Shown here piece by piece: positions 26,771 to 37,148 of a stretch of DNA of 43,623 nt. The stretch is from Corinectria fuckeliana (Eukaryota > Ascomycota > Sordariomycetes > Hypocreales > Nectriaceae). The first letter of the stretch is position 1, and every line of letters begins with the position of its first letter. A program made the position numbers and the translations under genes. The DNA lies in contig WPDH01000287.1 in NCBI GenBank assembly GCA_019137255.1, positions 1-43,623 on the forward strand, in the 5' to 3' direction. The notes under the pieces are model-generated. The model did no database searches and was not told the origin of the DNA. It worked only from the letters and a program-made list of their open reading frames with translations.

Positions 26771-26792
26771 TTATCTGCGAATGTCGAGATAA
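26771..26792 (-). promoter_or_regulatory. Inverted pair of GATA-factor sites upstream of lamA
   Basis: TTATCT at 26771-26776 and AGATAA at 26787-26792 form a perfect inverted pair ten bases apart, 231-252 bases upstream of the lamA ATG. HGATAR sites bind the nitrogen regulators AreA/NIT2 in filamentous fungi, and close pairs are the stronger sites. Function is inferred from the motif and the nitrogen-related gene. Confidence 0.5.
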
Positions 26793-27328
26793 AGCTCTCA
26801 TGATGCGGAGACGCTCCGGGCTGGGGAACCCGAAGCCGGTCATAAGGCGGAAGGGGTATTGATGTACCGAAAGACAAAGAGGGGCTTTCAGATCCGAAAC
26901 ATCACGCGTAGCTAGACTTGCCGGGTAATAGCATGTCGCATCGCGATAGCAGTACGACTCATCAAGTGATTCGCCCCGCAACGAGCCACCGGCAATCGAT
27001 AGTACCCCAAGATAGCCTGGGATTTGGAGTCGGATTGCGACAAGGGCAACCCTGAACTTGGAGCACGTCGGAATGGGCTCGGGGTCCTTGGGGTTATCTT
27101 CGACGCTGCCGCTCGATTGGCTTACCAGTAGGTCGACTTCTTCGGGATGTAGGTGTCAGTCTCCTAGCTCTGATAAACAAGCACTCACATTGATTGCTGG
27201 TCATGTGCCTTTTGAGCCGTCGCTGAATGGACATGGTCTGGTTGATGGATGATCTACTATTTGCTACGACGAGAATGGTTCTATTAATCAGCTTAATCGA
27301 TGGGCCAGCCTAGCATGAACGAAACGCG

Positions 27329-27360
27329 CGAGAGCCTATCCTAACTCCATAGTTGGCATG
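27329..27360 (+). repeat. 32-base dispersed direct repeat, copy 1
   Basis: The sequence begins CGAGAGCCTATCCTAACTCC and matches 30787-30818 at about 27 of 32 positions in the same orientation. Three of the five differences are C/T or G/A transitions. The two copies flank the symporter gene. Confidence 0.6.
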
Positions 27361-27598
27361 AACCAAGGTAGAAGCGTTCGACTTCTTCCAAGCAATGATC
27401 AAGAATTGACAACTTCGAGCACACATGGTATATTCTCTCCACAATCATGTGTTCGTTTTCTGTGCACAATAATGGCAGTCTAACTTTAGCTTCTTAATGC
27501 CGTAGACCACTCTAAATCTGCATTCTAATGACCATTCAACAAAGACAAATGTTTCATTAACCATCTCACATCAGCCAAGTATCCAGTCCACGACACCA

Positions 27599-29711
27599 CT
27601 ACGCCTTCGTATCAACAGGCGTTGCTAATTTCTCAACAGGAGACGTTGAACCAGTAACAGAGTCTACTTCCGTCACAGTGCCATCGATGCAGGGAGTTCC
27701 AGCCCCTCCGAAAACTCGCTGCCACACCATCACCGTCGGGCCCCGGCCTTCCCAGATTGGGAGCAAGGTGATGACGCTGGCGGCAAAGAACGCCCAGAGG
27801 AACAGCACAACAACCCAGCCGGTAAAGAAGCCCTCGCTGAAGACGTAGCTCGACGCGTACATGGGGATGGGCCACAGGATGGTGAAGCAGAGGGTGAAGA
27901 AGACGGCAAGCAGGAGCGCGCGGTTCCTCGCCTTGACCAGGATGCGGTCGTCTTCTTGCTCGTGCTTCTCCTGCTCAGCAAGCACTGCCACTGCCTCGGC
28001 GCTCTGGATGTTGACCGCTCGCCCATCCACGGTGACGTGCTCGTCGTCGCCACGCTTGATCTCCTCCTTGAACGTGCGCCAGTCGAAGTTGTCGGGCCTC
28101 ATGTACGAGACGAGGGGCGTGAGAATGAGCGGTGCCGTCAGGGCCATGATGTTTCCAGCGACGAGCGGCTCGTTGGTGCTAAGCGTAGCAATCGAAATGG
28201 TCCCTTCGTTCTTGTGCGCCGTGAGGAACCAGGCGATGATGCCCGCGGCGGAACCAATCAGCGGGACGATCAACGCCGCGAGCCTCGACTGCTTCTTCCA
28301 CATGATGGTGCAAGCCATGGGGACGATGGCCGCATCGACAAAGATGCCAATGGCCGTGATGAGGAACGAGACGCTGAAGCCTCCGTGGTTGAAAGCCACC
28401 GCGATGGAGGCCGCGAAGATGGCGAAGCCGACGGTGACGAAGTGGGAGAAGGCGAGGAGCTGCTTGCCCGACGCCGTGGGCCGGATGTAAGCTTGGTAGA
28501 TGTTGTAGGTCACGAGGGCTGTGGTGGCGACCGTCTCGGACGACATGGCGCTCGTCACGGCCATGAAGATCATGAGGAGCACCGCAATCGCTCCCCCGTT
28601 GCCCATCAGGGCGATGGCAGCGTACGGCATGGCGAGACCGGACTCGACTTCGTAGTCGTTCATTCGGTGCGGGTAAGTAGGCCACTGCGGAAGATGCTCC
28701 ATGGCGGCAGCGGCGAGGCCAAAGGTGCTAGCAAGCACAAAGGGAATTGTGAACCAGGAGAGGCCGCCGAGGATGTATCCCATGGACGTGCTCCGAGGGT
28801 CGCAGGCAATGGCTTTCTGGAAGAGCTGGCTGTCGACGCACGCGGCAAAGCCAGCGCCGATAAAGACCAGACCGACGAAACCACCCTGCTGCGATCTCAT
28901 GGTGAGGTATTGCCCATGCGCGTTGCCTTCGACCGGGTGGAGGGCTGCGGCCTCTCGAAGGAGCTCCCATGCTCTGGCTGGCGAGCCGACCACGTCTGAA
29001 GTTGCGTAGAGGACGAAGAGCGACATGAGCATGATGACGTAGATAATCACAGTATGCACCTACGTCGCGAGTTAGCATTGCACCCCTGGAATCTCCTAGG
29101 TTCCAACATACCCAGTCGGTGATAAAGGTCGCCTTGATGCCTCCCATCAGCGTGTAGATGACTACGCCCACCGGGAAGAGGAAGCAAATGGCATCGCGGT
29201 TGACACCGGTGATGGAAGCGTACACAGCCGAGCCTCCCACCAGAAGATTGACCGTGGTGATGATCTGGTACACGAGCGAGTACGACGTGAAGACGAGATG
29301 GACTGCCTTTCCGTAGCGCACCTTGGCAACCTGCAGGAACGTCTGGGCGTGAGGGGCCTTGCGCTTGAGCTCGACGGCCGCAACGGAAAACAGGAGGATC
29401 TGGACACAGGCCCCGGCGGCGTACCAGAACGGGCCGGAGACGCCGTACCGGTAGCCGTACGTGGTGCTGCTCAGCAGAGTGGTGGCGATGGTCCACGAGG
29501 AGACGACGGCCGAGGCGGTCAGGCCGGTCTTGACGGAGTGCTTGGCCGTCATGAACATCTCCGAGTCCTGGATCTCGTTCATGTACCGGCTGAGGATCCA
29601 GGAGACGAGGGACATGCCGATGGCGAACATGGCGCCCACCCCGACGACGATGCCGTAGCCCACGCCCGGGGAGAGGGGCGTTGGGATCTGGAAGACGTTT
29701 TCTTCCGACAT
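27599..29711 (-). CDS. DUR3-like sodium:solute symporter (urea-transporter type)
   Basis: Two exons, 29711-29112 and 29059-27599, are joined in phase 0 across a 52-base intron (GTATGT donor, GACGTAG acceptor), giving 686 residues. The protein starts MSEENVFQIPTPLSPGVGYG and has about 15 hydrophobic segments. Signature stretches are SSTTYGYRYGVSGPFWYAAG, VYQIITTVNLLVGGSAVYAS, LMGGIKATFITDWVHTV and FMAVTSAMSSETVATTALVT. These are typical of the fungal/plant DUR3 branch of the SSS family (proton or sodium symport of urea and polyamines). It stands between the lamA and lamB homologues, in the same direction as lamA and divergent from lamB. I infer that it imports the substrate of that pathway, which could be urea, a lactam or 5-oxoproline. 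No inactivating change is seen. Confidence 0.87.
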
Positions 29712-31434
29712 GGTGGCGGGAGTCCAGTGATGCTGTTGCCTCTGGCAGAGCGCGAGAACTGTCCGAAGCTTTAGCTTGCGAGGATGTTGAATTAATTGGA
29801 TGAAGGCTCGGCAAGAGGATCTACATGAACCATGGGGGGCGTGTAGGAAGCTTTAAGTAAACCGTGGATTGTCCATCAGGCGATTGATACCCATGCTAAG
29901 CATTATACCGTTGCGAAGAATACCAAGCAGTTGCTGATAAGTGCTTCACCATCGATCAACCTTGGAAACACCAGGGAACTCAAAGAGACGAGTCAGGCAA
30001 CTGAGGGGCCACACACACCGAGCGACGTTAGCACTGGAGCCGAGGTTTTGGCTTATCTCTTCAACATGTCGGCCGACTGCACATGGGAGTTGGGGTCTCG
30101 TAGGACGATAGACGATAGCAGCCCGTAATCTAGTCTGGGGTGGGTTGGAGGCGAGCAGAGCAGAAAATTGGGCCCTTATCAAGAACCCCAACGTGTTGGA
30201 GCACTCCGCTCTTCGCGCCCGGGCCGGTCTTGACGACAATCGTATCCGAGTTAAGATGTTGCGCCCGTTCGACATGTCAGATCCCTCTTGGTCCGCCGAT
30301 ATGGGATGAAGAGACAGCATTGATTGGAGTTGTCAGAAGACTTGTGCTACTGCGGGGAGGAGATCGGTTGTGTTGGCGTTCAGCGACTCAAGCGGTTAGA
30401 GGCGTCAGAATGACGTTGAACCAAATGCCCCTTGCATTTGCATTGTGCAAACACGTGGGAAACCAGATTGAGGCAACAGCCGCATGAGAAACCCAAGCCA
30501 TCGGTGCGTTGGCAGACGGAGAATGAGCCGTGAAGATGACGGGCCGGGAATTAGTCTACTTGGGCCTGCAACGTGACAAGAATATAGACTTCCCTAGTCG
30601 AGGGACACCGCGGGCTTGCCAAAGAGAGACGTCTTTATTTTGCCACTTCCGAAGATTTGTTCAGACCATACCTAATCTATGAAGTACAGAGACCTACTTC
30701 CAAAATCCCGGTCCGGCGTCTCTCCATCAGCACCCTCTGCTATAGCCCTGGCGCCTTATCGACAAGGGGCAGACAACAAGACAACGCGAGAGCCTATCTT
30801 AACTCCATATTCAGTATGCATTTCGATGAAGTAGTTTAACCGGAAGCCTGTATATCACGCCTAGCAGATGAGACTTCTAATTCAGATTGCCTGAAGCAAA
30901 ACCTAGCTACGAAAAGGCAGATAGATGGGAGAAATACCATGCAACATTCCGTACATCCAAGAAACAACTGTTTGAATGGCCACAATTCTCAACTTGCTAC
31001 AAATTCAATTGCCGGACAAACCCATGCTACTAGTCCACGAGAGGGCAATTGTTATCTGCAACATCTCCGATCTGGACTTTCTTCCAAAGGTGATGGTTAC
31101 AGTCTTTTGCCCGTGGCGCCAACCAACTTCACTCTCAGCCAATCTAAGCGTCGATGACAGCAGGGATCGGACCCCGAGCCCCCAAGGATGATGCTCGGTT
31201 CCGAGCACAAGTTGAGCGAATGATTCCGGCACCGTCTGCAACCCCACGTTGGTTTGGTGTTGGAGACTAGCTCCACCTTTGGAGCTCGACATTGCTATGC
31301 TACGTCCAACGCCTTATCTTTGGTTTTAATATTGGTGCTCTTCATTCCCTTTGTCCTATAGTCATCTCCCAAGCAGACGTTGCATCTCTACCGCAACAGG
31401 ATTCAATTGGTTTCTTTTAGTGCAGACTGCCACG
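29712..31434. promoter_or_regulatory. Divergent promoter region between symporter and lamB
   Basis: A 1.7 kb region between two divergent genes. GATA-type sites lie at 29935-29940 (TGATAA) and 30053-30058 (TTATCT) on the symporter side, and at 31052-31057 and 31314-31319 (both TTATCT) on the lamB side. Copy 2 of a 32-base repeat lies at 30787-30818. No protein gene is supported. Single GATA hexamers occur often by chance, so only their presence upstream of all three cluster genes is suggestive. Confidence 0.45.
30787..30818 (+). repeat. 32-base dispersed direct repeat, copy 2
   Basis: The sequence begins CGAGAGCCTATCTTAACTCC. It is the partner of the copy at 27329-27360. Confidence 0.6.
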
Positions 31435-32251
31435 ATGACGACGCACAAAGGACTCATCAATGTCGACATGGGCGAGGGGTACGGGAACTTCATATGCGGC
31501 CCAGATAAAGAACTGTTGCCCATGATTGACCACGCCAACGTCGCATGCGGGTTCCAGTAAGTCCAAGTCGGCTACACAGACGCATGCTCAGTGTTGACGA
31601 ATTTCCGCTCCGTCCAGTGCCGGCGATCCTCTCATCATGGCCGAGACGGTTGCGCTCTGCAAAGAACACAAGGTCAAAATCGGCGCCCACCCGGGCCTCC
31701 CAGACGTGCAAGGATTCGGCCGCCGCGAGATGAAGCTTTCTCCCGAGGAACACACCGCCAACATCGTGTACCAGGTCGGCGCGCTGCAGGGCTTTCTTGC
31801 CCGCGAGGGTGTCGAGATGCACCACGTCAAGCCCCACGGCATCCTATACGGGATGATGGTCCGCGACGTCGACGTCGCAAGAGCCGTGTGGGCGGGCGTG
31901 CCAACGGGGATGCGCGTCTTCGGCCTGGCGGGGACGCACATGGAGACGGCGGCCAACGAGGCCGGCCTGGAGTTCTGGGCAGAGTATTTCGGCGACGTCA
32001 AGTACCGCGCCGACGGCTCGTTGATCGTGGACCGCAAGAAGAAGCCGTGGGAGATGGCGGATGTGAAGAAGCACGTGAGGCAGCAGCTGTATGAGAGCAA
32101 GGTGACTGCCGTGACGGGGGAGGTCGTCGAGATGCCGGTGAAGGACTACCCCATCACCATCTGCTGTCACTCCGACTCGCCAGGATGTTTGGAGATTGTC
32201 AAGGCGACCCGGGAGATTGTGGATGAATATAACAAAGCCAAGGGCTTTTAA
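31435..32251 (+). CDS. lamB: LamB/YcsF family protein (PxpA-like 5-oxoprolinase/lactamase subunit)
   Basis: Two exons, 31435-31556 and 31618-32251, with a 61-base intron (GTAAGT donor, CCAG acceptor), give 251 residues, the usual family length. The splice rebuilds the His of ACGFHAGDP. Family motifs in order: INVDMGEGYG, HANVACGF-HAGDP, GAHPGLPDVQGFGRREM, HHVKPHGILYGMM, FGLAGTHMETAANEAGLEFW, RADGSLIVDRK and CCHSDSPGCLEIV. Bacterial PxpA works with PxpB and PxpC in ATP-dependent opening of 5-oxoproline. The A. nidulans homologue LamB is required with LamA for growth on 2-pyrrolidinone. PxpB- and PxpC-like modules sit in the carboxylase encoded at 22589-26540, so the two proteins probably act together in the cytosol. 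The frame upstream is open to 31351, but the ATG at 31435 gives the family-like N-terminus. Confidence 0.9.
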
Positions 32252-33605
32252 GCTGCAGTAATACTTGTAAGATGTTATCTTACCTAAATTGGGGCGTACG
32301 GGGATTCCACTTTTGAAAGCTTCAAGTCAGCAATCCGGACTTTTACATTGGGCCGTTCTTTTACGATCAGACAACCTTTTGAGAAGTCTCCTAATGAGTG
32401 AATTTCCATTTATTCTCACAAGCACGCTGTATTTCCGCCCTACGTCCAACTCATGCACACATTACGGCAACGACTCTAGCTATAATGATGTGCTTCATTC
32501 GTTGATTCTTTAATTGCTGTAAGGGGCGACGAAGCCGCTGCTCATCAACTAACTCCTCAATAACCTCAATAACAGCACAAACATCTCCAACACTATTTCT
32601 TAATTTCGTGACACTGTATTGTTTGATGGTTATACAATCCAATGACCATGCAGCTTCACAGCTGTCAACAAGACACTCCGCTATTCCTACATCGGAATCA
32701 TACATGGGACGAGATCCTTTGTTACTAACATCTGCTCTGTTTGCACCCCCCTCGTCCGTCTAGCTTTGCCTGAACGAGGCACATGATTACAGCACAACCT
32801 GGGGCGGAGTTCATTCCGTCCATCTACCTAGTCATGCCAATGGGATGTCTCGCGACAGGCCCCGCAACTGGGGCTACCCCATAATCCGGGGAAGATCCAT
32901 GCATTGTCGACCGACGTGGTCTCATAGAAGTGCGCTGATTGCTCAGATTTCAAGCCCAGCCAGGTCATATCTTCCGCGTCTATTGCACCTGGCATCGTAC
33001 TCGTCTAGACCAAGCACGGTGACGACATGGAGCTCTTGGCTCGAAAGATGTCTCAGTTGGTCCTTTATCTATGTCCATTGCGTCTGCTGCGGAGAGACAA
33101 CGACGATATGAATCGTGCGACGCGTGTTCATCTCCAGCGGTTGATCCCCTCGCTCAGCCCATCTGATCTTCGGCCGGCATCACCTCCACACTCGATGCCT
33201 TCCCCACTCTCCCCCGTATCCATCAGCGAAGGATCATACTCTACGTAGCACCCTCCGTGCAAGGATCCAGCTGCATTGTATCACCTGTTCGTAAACGCCC
33301 AGACTTGCGAGTGTCTCTCGCCATAACTAGGCGTGCGACCGTCGACCCACAGAGTCCTACAGCCAAGACGAGCCTGGTGGCGGCTTCAGGTGACACCCTC
33401 GCTTAAGAATTCCCTGTTTTCATAGATCCGACAGCGACAACCCCGCCGGACCGAGCCGTAGCTGAATCGCGGGGTGCATGGCCCAATGATGGTCACGGTA
33501 CTTATGCTCCCATCTGATCCCGGGACCTAGCTGTGCTTCCGCCGTATCTCTGTAACCCAACCGTCTCTTGCCATCGTCTAATATTTCACCCTCACTCTTC
33601 CAGCC
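32252..33605. other. Intergenic region downstream of lamB
   Basis: No supported gene. At 33027-33248 a short open plus-strand frame ends in a Ser/Pro-rich stretch (LSPSDLRPASPPHSMPSPLS). It could be a gene fragment but has no recognisable family. The last 70 bases before 33606 are a CT-rich leader of the dehydrogenase pseudogene. Confidence 0.5.
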
Positions 33606-34676
33606 ATGGCCTCATTCGACATCCCCAAGCAGCAGCGAGCTGCCATCCGCCAAGGAAAAGGCCCAGAGTCCACTACGACTGTTCAGAACATCGACGTCCC
33701 ACGGCCCGGCCCGGGCCAGATCCTTGTCAAGATACACTGGACCGGGCTTTGCGGCTCAGACAAGTCGCTGCTGCACGACGACTGGACCGGCTTCGGCATC
33801 AGCATGATGCCGGAGACCCACGGCATCGCCGGCCACGAGGGCGCGGGAGTGGTCGTGGCTGTCGGCGAAGGCATGCACAGCCGGTAGAGGCTGGGCGACC
33901 GCGCCGGAGTCAAGTGGATCGCGAGCACTTGCGGCGAGTGCGAGTTCTGCCTCAACGGCGTCGACGAGGTGCACTGCATCAAGCAGAAGAACAGCGGGTT
34001 CTCGGCTCCGGGGACGTTCCAGCAGTACTGCCTCGCCGACGGCCGATACACGTCCAGGATCCCCGATGGCGTCCTGGATGAGGAGGCCGGGCCCATCATG
34101 TGTGGAGGCGTGACCGCTTACACTGCGTGCAAACGGTAACGCAGCGCGATCCAACGTGCAGAAGTGGATGTGGCGTGCTGACCTGTCGACTCAGGTCTGC
34201 TGTGAAGCCGGGACAGTGGATGATCCTCCCGGGAGCTGGCGGCGGCCTCGGCCACTTCGCGATGCAATACGCGCGCGCAATGGGAATGCGAGTAATTGCC
34301 ATTGACGGGGGTGACCAAGGCGGCATACGAGTCAGCGCCGTTCCTGCTGAGGCCAAACGGCACGGATGTGGTCGTCGGACTCCCCCAGGACAGCTCCATC
34401 ATCGCGGGAGCTCCGCCGATGACTCTTGCCCTGAGGCGGCTCAACATCGTGGGCAGTGTTGTTGGCAGCTTGAAGGATGTGGAGGGGGCGCTGGACTTTA
34501 CTGCGAGAGACCTCGTTCATGTGAGTTGCGGGTGCTTTTTGTCTTGCACCATGTGCGGAACTGACAAAGGCTAGCCGATTCTTTCAAGGGGAAAGCTGGA
34601 CGAGTTGGATAGCTGGGTGCAGAAACTGGTGAAAGGGCAAGTTGCTGGCCGCGCGGTGTTGAGGGTCTCTGAATAG
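33606..34676 (+). pseudogene. Zinc-dependent alcohol dehydrogenase (ADH1-like), inactivated
   Basis: The start ATG is in good context (CAGCCATGG), and the GroES-like half is well kept: HWTGLCGSDKSL (catalytic Cys), GHEGAGVVVAVGEG and the four structural cysteines in CGECEFCLNGVDEVHC. Introns are clean at 34136-34194 and 34521-34574, and the last exon ends with VAGRAVLRVSE and a stop at 34674-34676. Lesions: TAG at 33885-33887 where the family has a residue before GDRAGVKW (probably TGG to TAG), and a deletion near 34311-34325. The deletion joins VIAIDGGDQ to AAYESAPFLLRPNGT in a different frame and removes roughly 40 residues of the NAD-binding half. The enzyme would have oxidised or reduced primary alcohols and aldehydes. 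The splice sites are intact, so the loss looks fairly recent. Confidence 0.85.
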
Positions 34677-36135
34677 GGTCTAGAGCTGGACAGCTTCGAA
34701 GACTGAATGCTGGATTACGTAGTGCGCCTAGTATTTGATCTTGAGGTTCAAAAGAATTTCATCCGTAGCTAATCCTACATTGCCTACTTCTAGTCTTTTT
34801 TCCCCAGTCTAACAGACGCACGAGTTAGTGTCGAAATACCCCTTAACAGGAGCGGCGTCGAGCAAGCTGCAGGCTTGGGTGTTGAACTCCGGTTCATTCA
34901 GTAAACCGGAACCTATATTTGTCTTACGGATCATTGTTTCCTAGTGCCAGAAACCTTTCTAACTGTCCTAGGCATCAATTGCTGGCCCCATGCCTAAGCT
35001 TCTGCTATAGATAGTCTTGTGTAAACTACGGTTACCATGCAATATCCAACGACCTGTATCACTTGCCTCGTATCCAACTCCTTATACTTGTCCAACAAAA
35101 CATCCTCGCCTCTCCTAGAGGAAGCCTGTACCGATCCTCCATCGTCCTCCAGGCCTGTGCCGGAATAAAGTGGACAGTAACAGCCGTGTACAAGATTTTC
35201 TTTAAGGTAGTATACTTGACAATGTAAAATTTAATAATATTTTCTTCATGCGTAATTGAATTTATGAAGTATTAATTTTAAACCATAAAGTATACCTCTT
35301 GAGGGCTCTAATAAACTCAGTGTTGGGAATTGTTGCAGCGGCAACAACAACGAAGCTAACTATCTGAGACGGAGGACCCTGAACTCAAGGAATATTGTAG
35401 CATTGTCCTCTCATCGCCATTCAACTCCATCACTGTTGTATAAATGCATAAAATGCCGTCTTTCATTCCACGTCTATCGTCATCCGAGACTCGCACAGGC
35501 CACCATATCCATGGTTAGACTGGTGTCTCCGACTCGTAAGCCACCCCCCCAAAAGCAAAGTGTCCGTACAATTTCCCGGCCCGTCCGTAGCGAGCGATTG
35601 CGCCTTTGCTGTCTCAGCCCGTGGCCGGCCTAACGGGTAGCTCAGTGTATTCGTACAGTAGGAGGCTTTGTACATGTTTTGTTTGCCTGTCCCTGGCCCC
35701 TGTCGATGCGGTGAAAAAAAGAAGCAGGGAACAAACATCGGTGAGCCGGGGGCGCCAGCACGCAACCAGTAGACTTACTTCGGAGTGACGGAGTCTTCTT
35801 CCATCTTCGTCTTTTGTTTCTTGTTTCTCGATCCCTATTGTACGGTTCTATTTTTATCTTTACTTATCCAGAAATTCCATCTTATTGCCAGTTCCGTCTT
35901 CCAATCGTGAACGGGTATCCCCATCGTTTGCGTGGCTGCGGCAATCGGAGGTCACACCGCGTGGCAGTCGGGCACACGGGGGACATAGCGCGTGCAAGCC
36001 GAGTGCGCTGTCCTTTTTCATTATTTCCCCCTTCATCTATCTTTCCATCATTGGCAAGTTTTGCCTTGTTGACCTGAAGAGCCGGGTTTTCTCAATCCAA
36101 TTGATTCAAGTGCCCCTTTCCCGGACCGCGCAACC

Positions 36136-36232
36136 ATGGCCGATTCTGGCAAGCCGACGCCGAAGGGATGTACGGGGTGCGCCAAGATCCGGGAGACCGA
36201 GCAGCTTCAGCAGAACGGGAGCGAGCCTGAAG
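36136..36232 (+). CDS. Possible upstream coding exon of the DUG2-like gene
   Basis: An ATG in strong context (AACCATGGCC) opens a 32-codon stretch with two Cys (KGCTGCAKIRETEQLQQNG) ending at a GTGAGG donor in phase 1. The acceptor TTATTGCAG at 37041 opens an in-frame reading into the DUG2-like frame, and the joined frame has no stop, giving about 980 residues. The intron would be 809 bases, which is long for this genome, so this may instead be an upstream reading frame. Confidence 0.3.
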
Positions 36233-36926
36233 GTGAGGTTGTTTTGTTTCTCATGTTGTATTTCGGGTGTGTTTTATATGCGATTGGGCACTCTGTCGTG
36301 CGCAGAGTGTCGTGCTGAGAGTGTCGTGCTGGTTCTCAACCGTGTCCTTTTGTTCTTGTCTTATCACGGCGTGCCGAGTGGTGCGCAGTACGTACCTGTC
36401 TGTCAGTGACTCACTGCGCTCAATTGGGGCTTCATTGACCGTTCGATTTGACCGCACGCGTGCAGTTGTCTTCTCTACGGAGCTTACATGTTATTTCTCC
36501 GTCAGTAAGAAAACATGCCATCCCAAGAGGGAAATGGATCTCTCCCGAGCTCCCGTCCCGTCCCCAACTTCCCAAGCTGCAAACGAGGCTAGTGCCCTTT
36601 TGGTGCTCCAACCATGTGGCTGGAGCTTCGACGAGGCTGGACCCCCCTTGGAGACTAGCCAATGAGCACGGAGTATCCCTCGCTCATCGACAAGGCTGCT
36701 GTGGCGCAATTGGCCTGGAACAAGTCTCTCCGTCTCGCCCTGGTGCGTCAAACGATCGCGCCGTATCTCGCTGAGTGGCACAAGGCGGTTTCTGGTCTGG
36801 AACGTCTTGGCCAATTCACCTTGATCCCTGGCAAATCTTTTCGCCCAGAAAAGAAATCACCCGTCGAGGTCGTGCCATCACGTCATCGTCCCGACCCGGC
36901 CTCGGCGCATTCGTGCTTTGACCTTT

Positions 36927-36962
<36 letters not shown>
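36927..36962. repeat. (ACCCTC)6 hexanucleotide repeat
   Basis: Six perfect units followed by ACCCCCACC. It lies in the leader or a long 5' intron of the DUG2-like gene. Confidence 0.92.
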
Positions 36963-36964
<2 letters not shown>

Positions 36965-37148
36965 CCCCACCTTGTCAACCCCGTCTCCTGTTCTGCTGCT
37001 GCGGTAGAAACCTGCATGTCCTCGCTCGTTGTTTATTGCAGGGCTCAAGTCTGCATCGTCGTGGTTCACCTCTTGGTCCTCGTCTCGTCTGCCTCCAGCT
37101 GCCTCTCCCAACCCCGACCACAAGCCGACTAACCGAGCCACAGTCACG

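Larger units (their letters stand above)
26541..27598. other. Intergenic region between lamA and the symporter
   Basis: This holds the lamA promoter (next to 26541) and the 3' flank of the symporter gene (next to 27598). Apart from GATA sites and one copy of a 32-base repeat (27329-27360), nothing is supported. No protein-like frame was found. Confidence 0.6.
34677..37148. other. Long region upstream of the DUG2-like gene
   Basis: No complete gene is supported. At 35321 a sequence starting TGTTGGGAATTG with a 7-base inverted repeat (TTGTTGC/GCAACAA) and a TATAAATG box at 35439-35446 resembles the beginning of a Copia-type LTR; no far end or target duplication was found. A possible first exon of the DUG2-like gene lies at 36136-36232. 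The hexanucleotide array at 36927-36962 is annotated separately. Confidence 0.5.

Noticed and set aside
36927..36962. Telomere-like repeat
   Set aside because: The unit is ACCCTC, not CCCTAA, with only six units and in the leader of a gene; an ordinary microsatellite.
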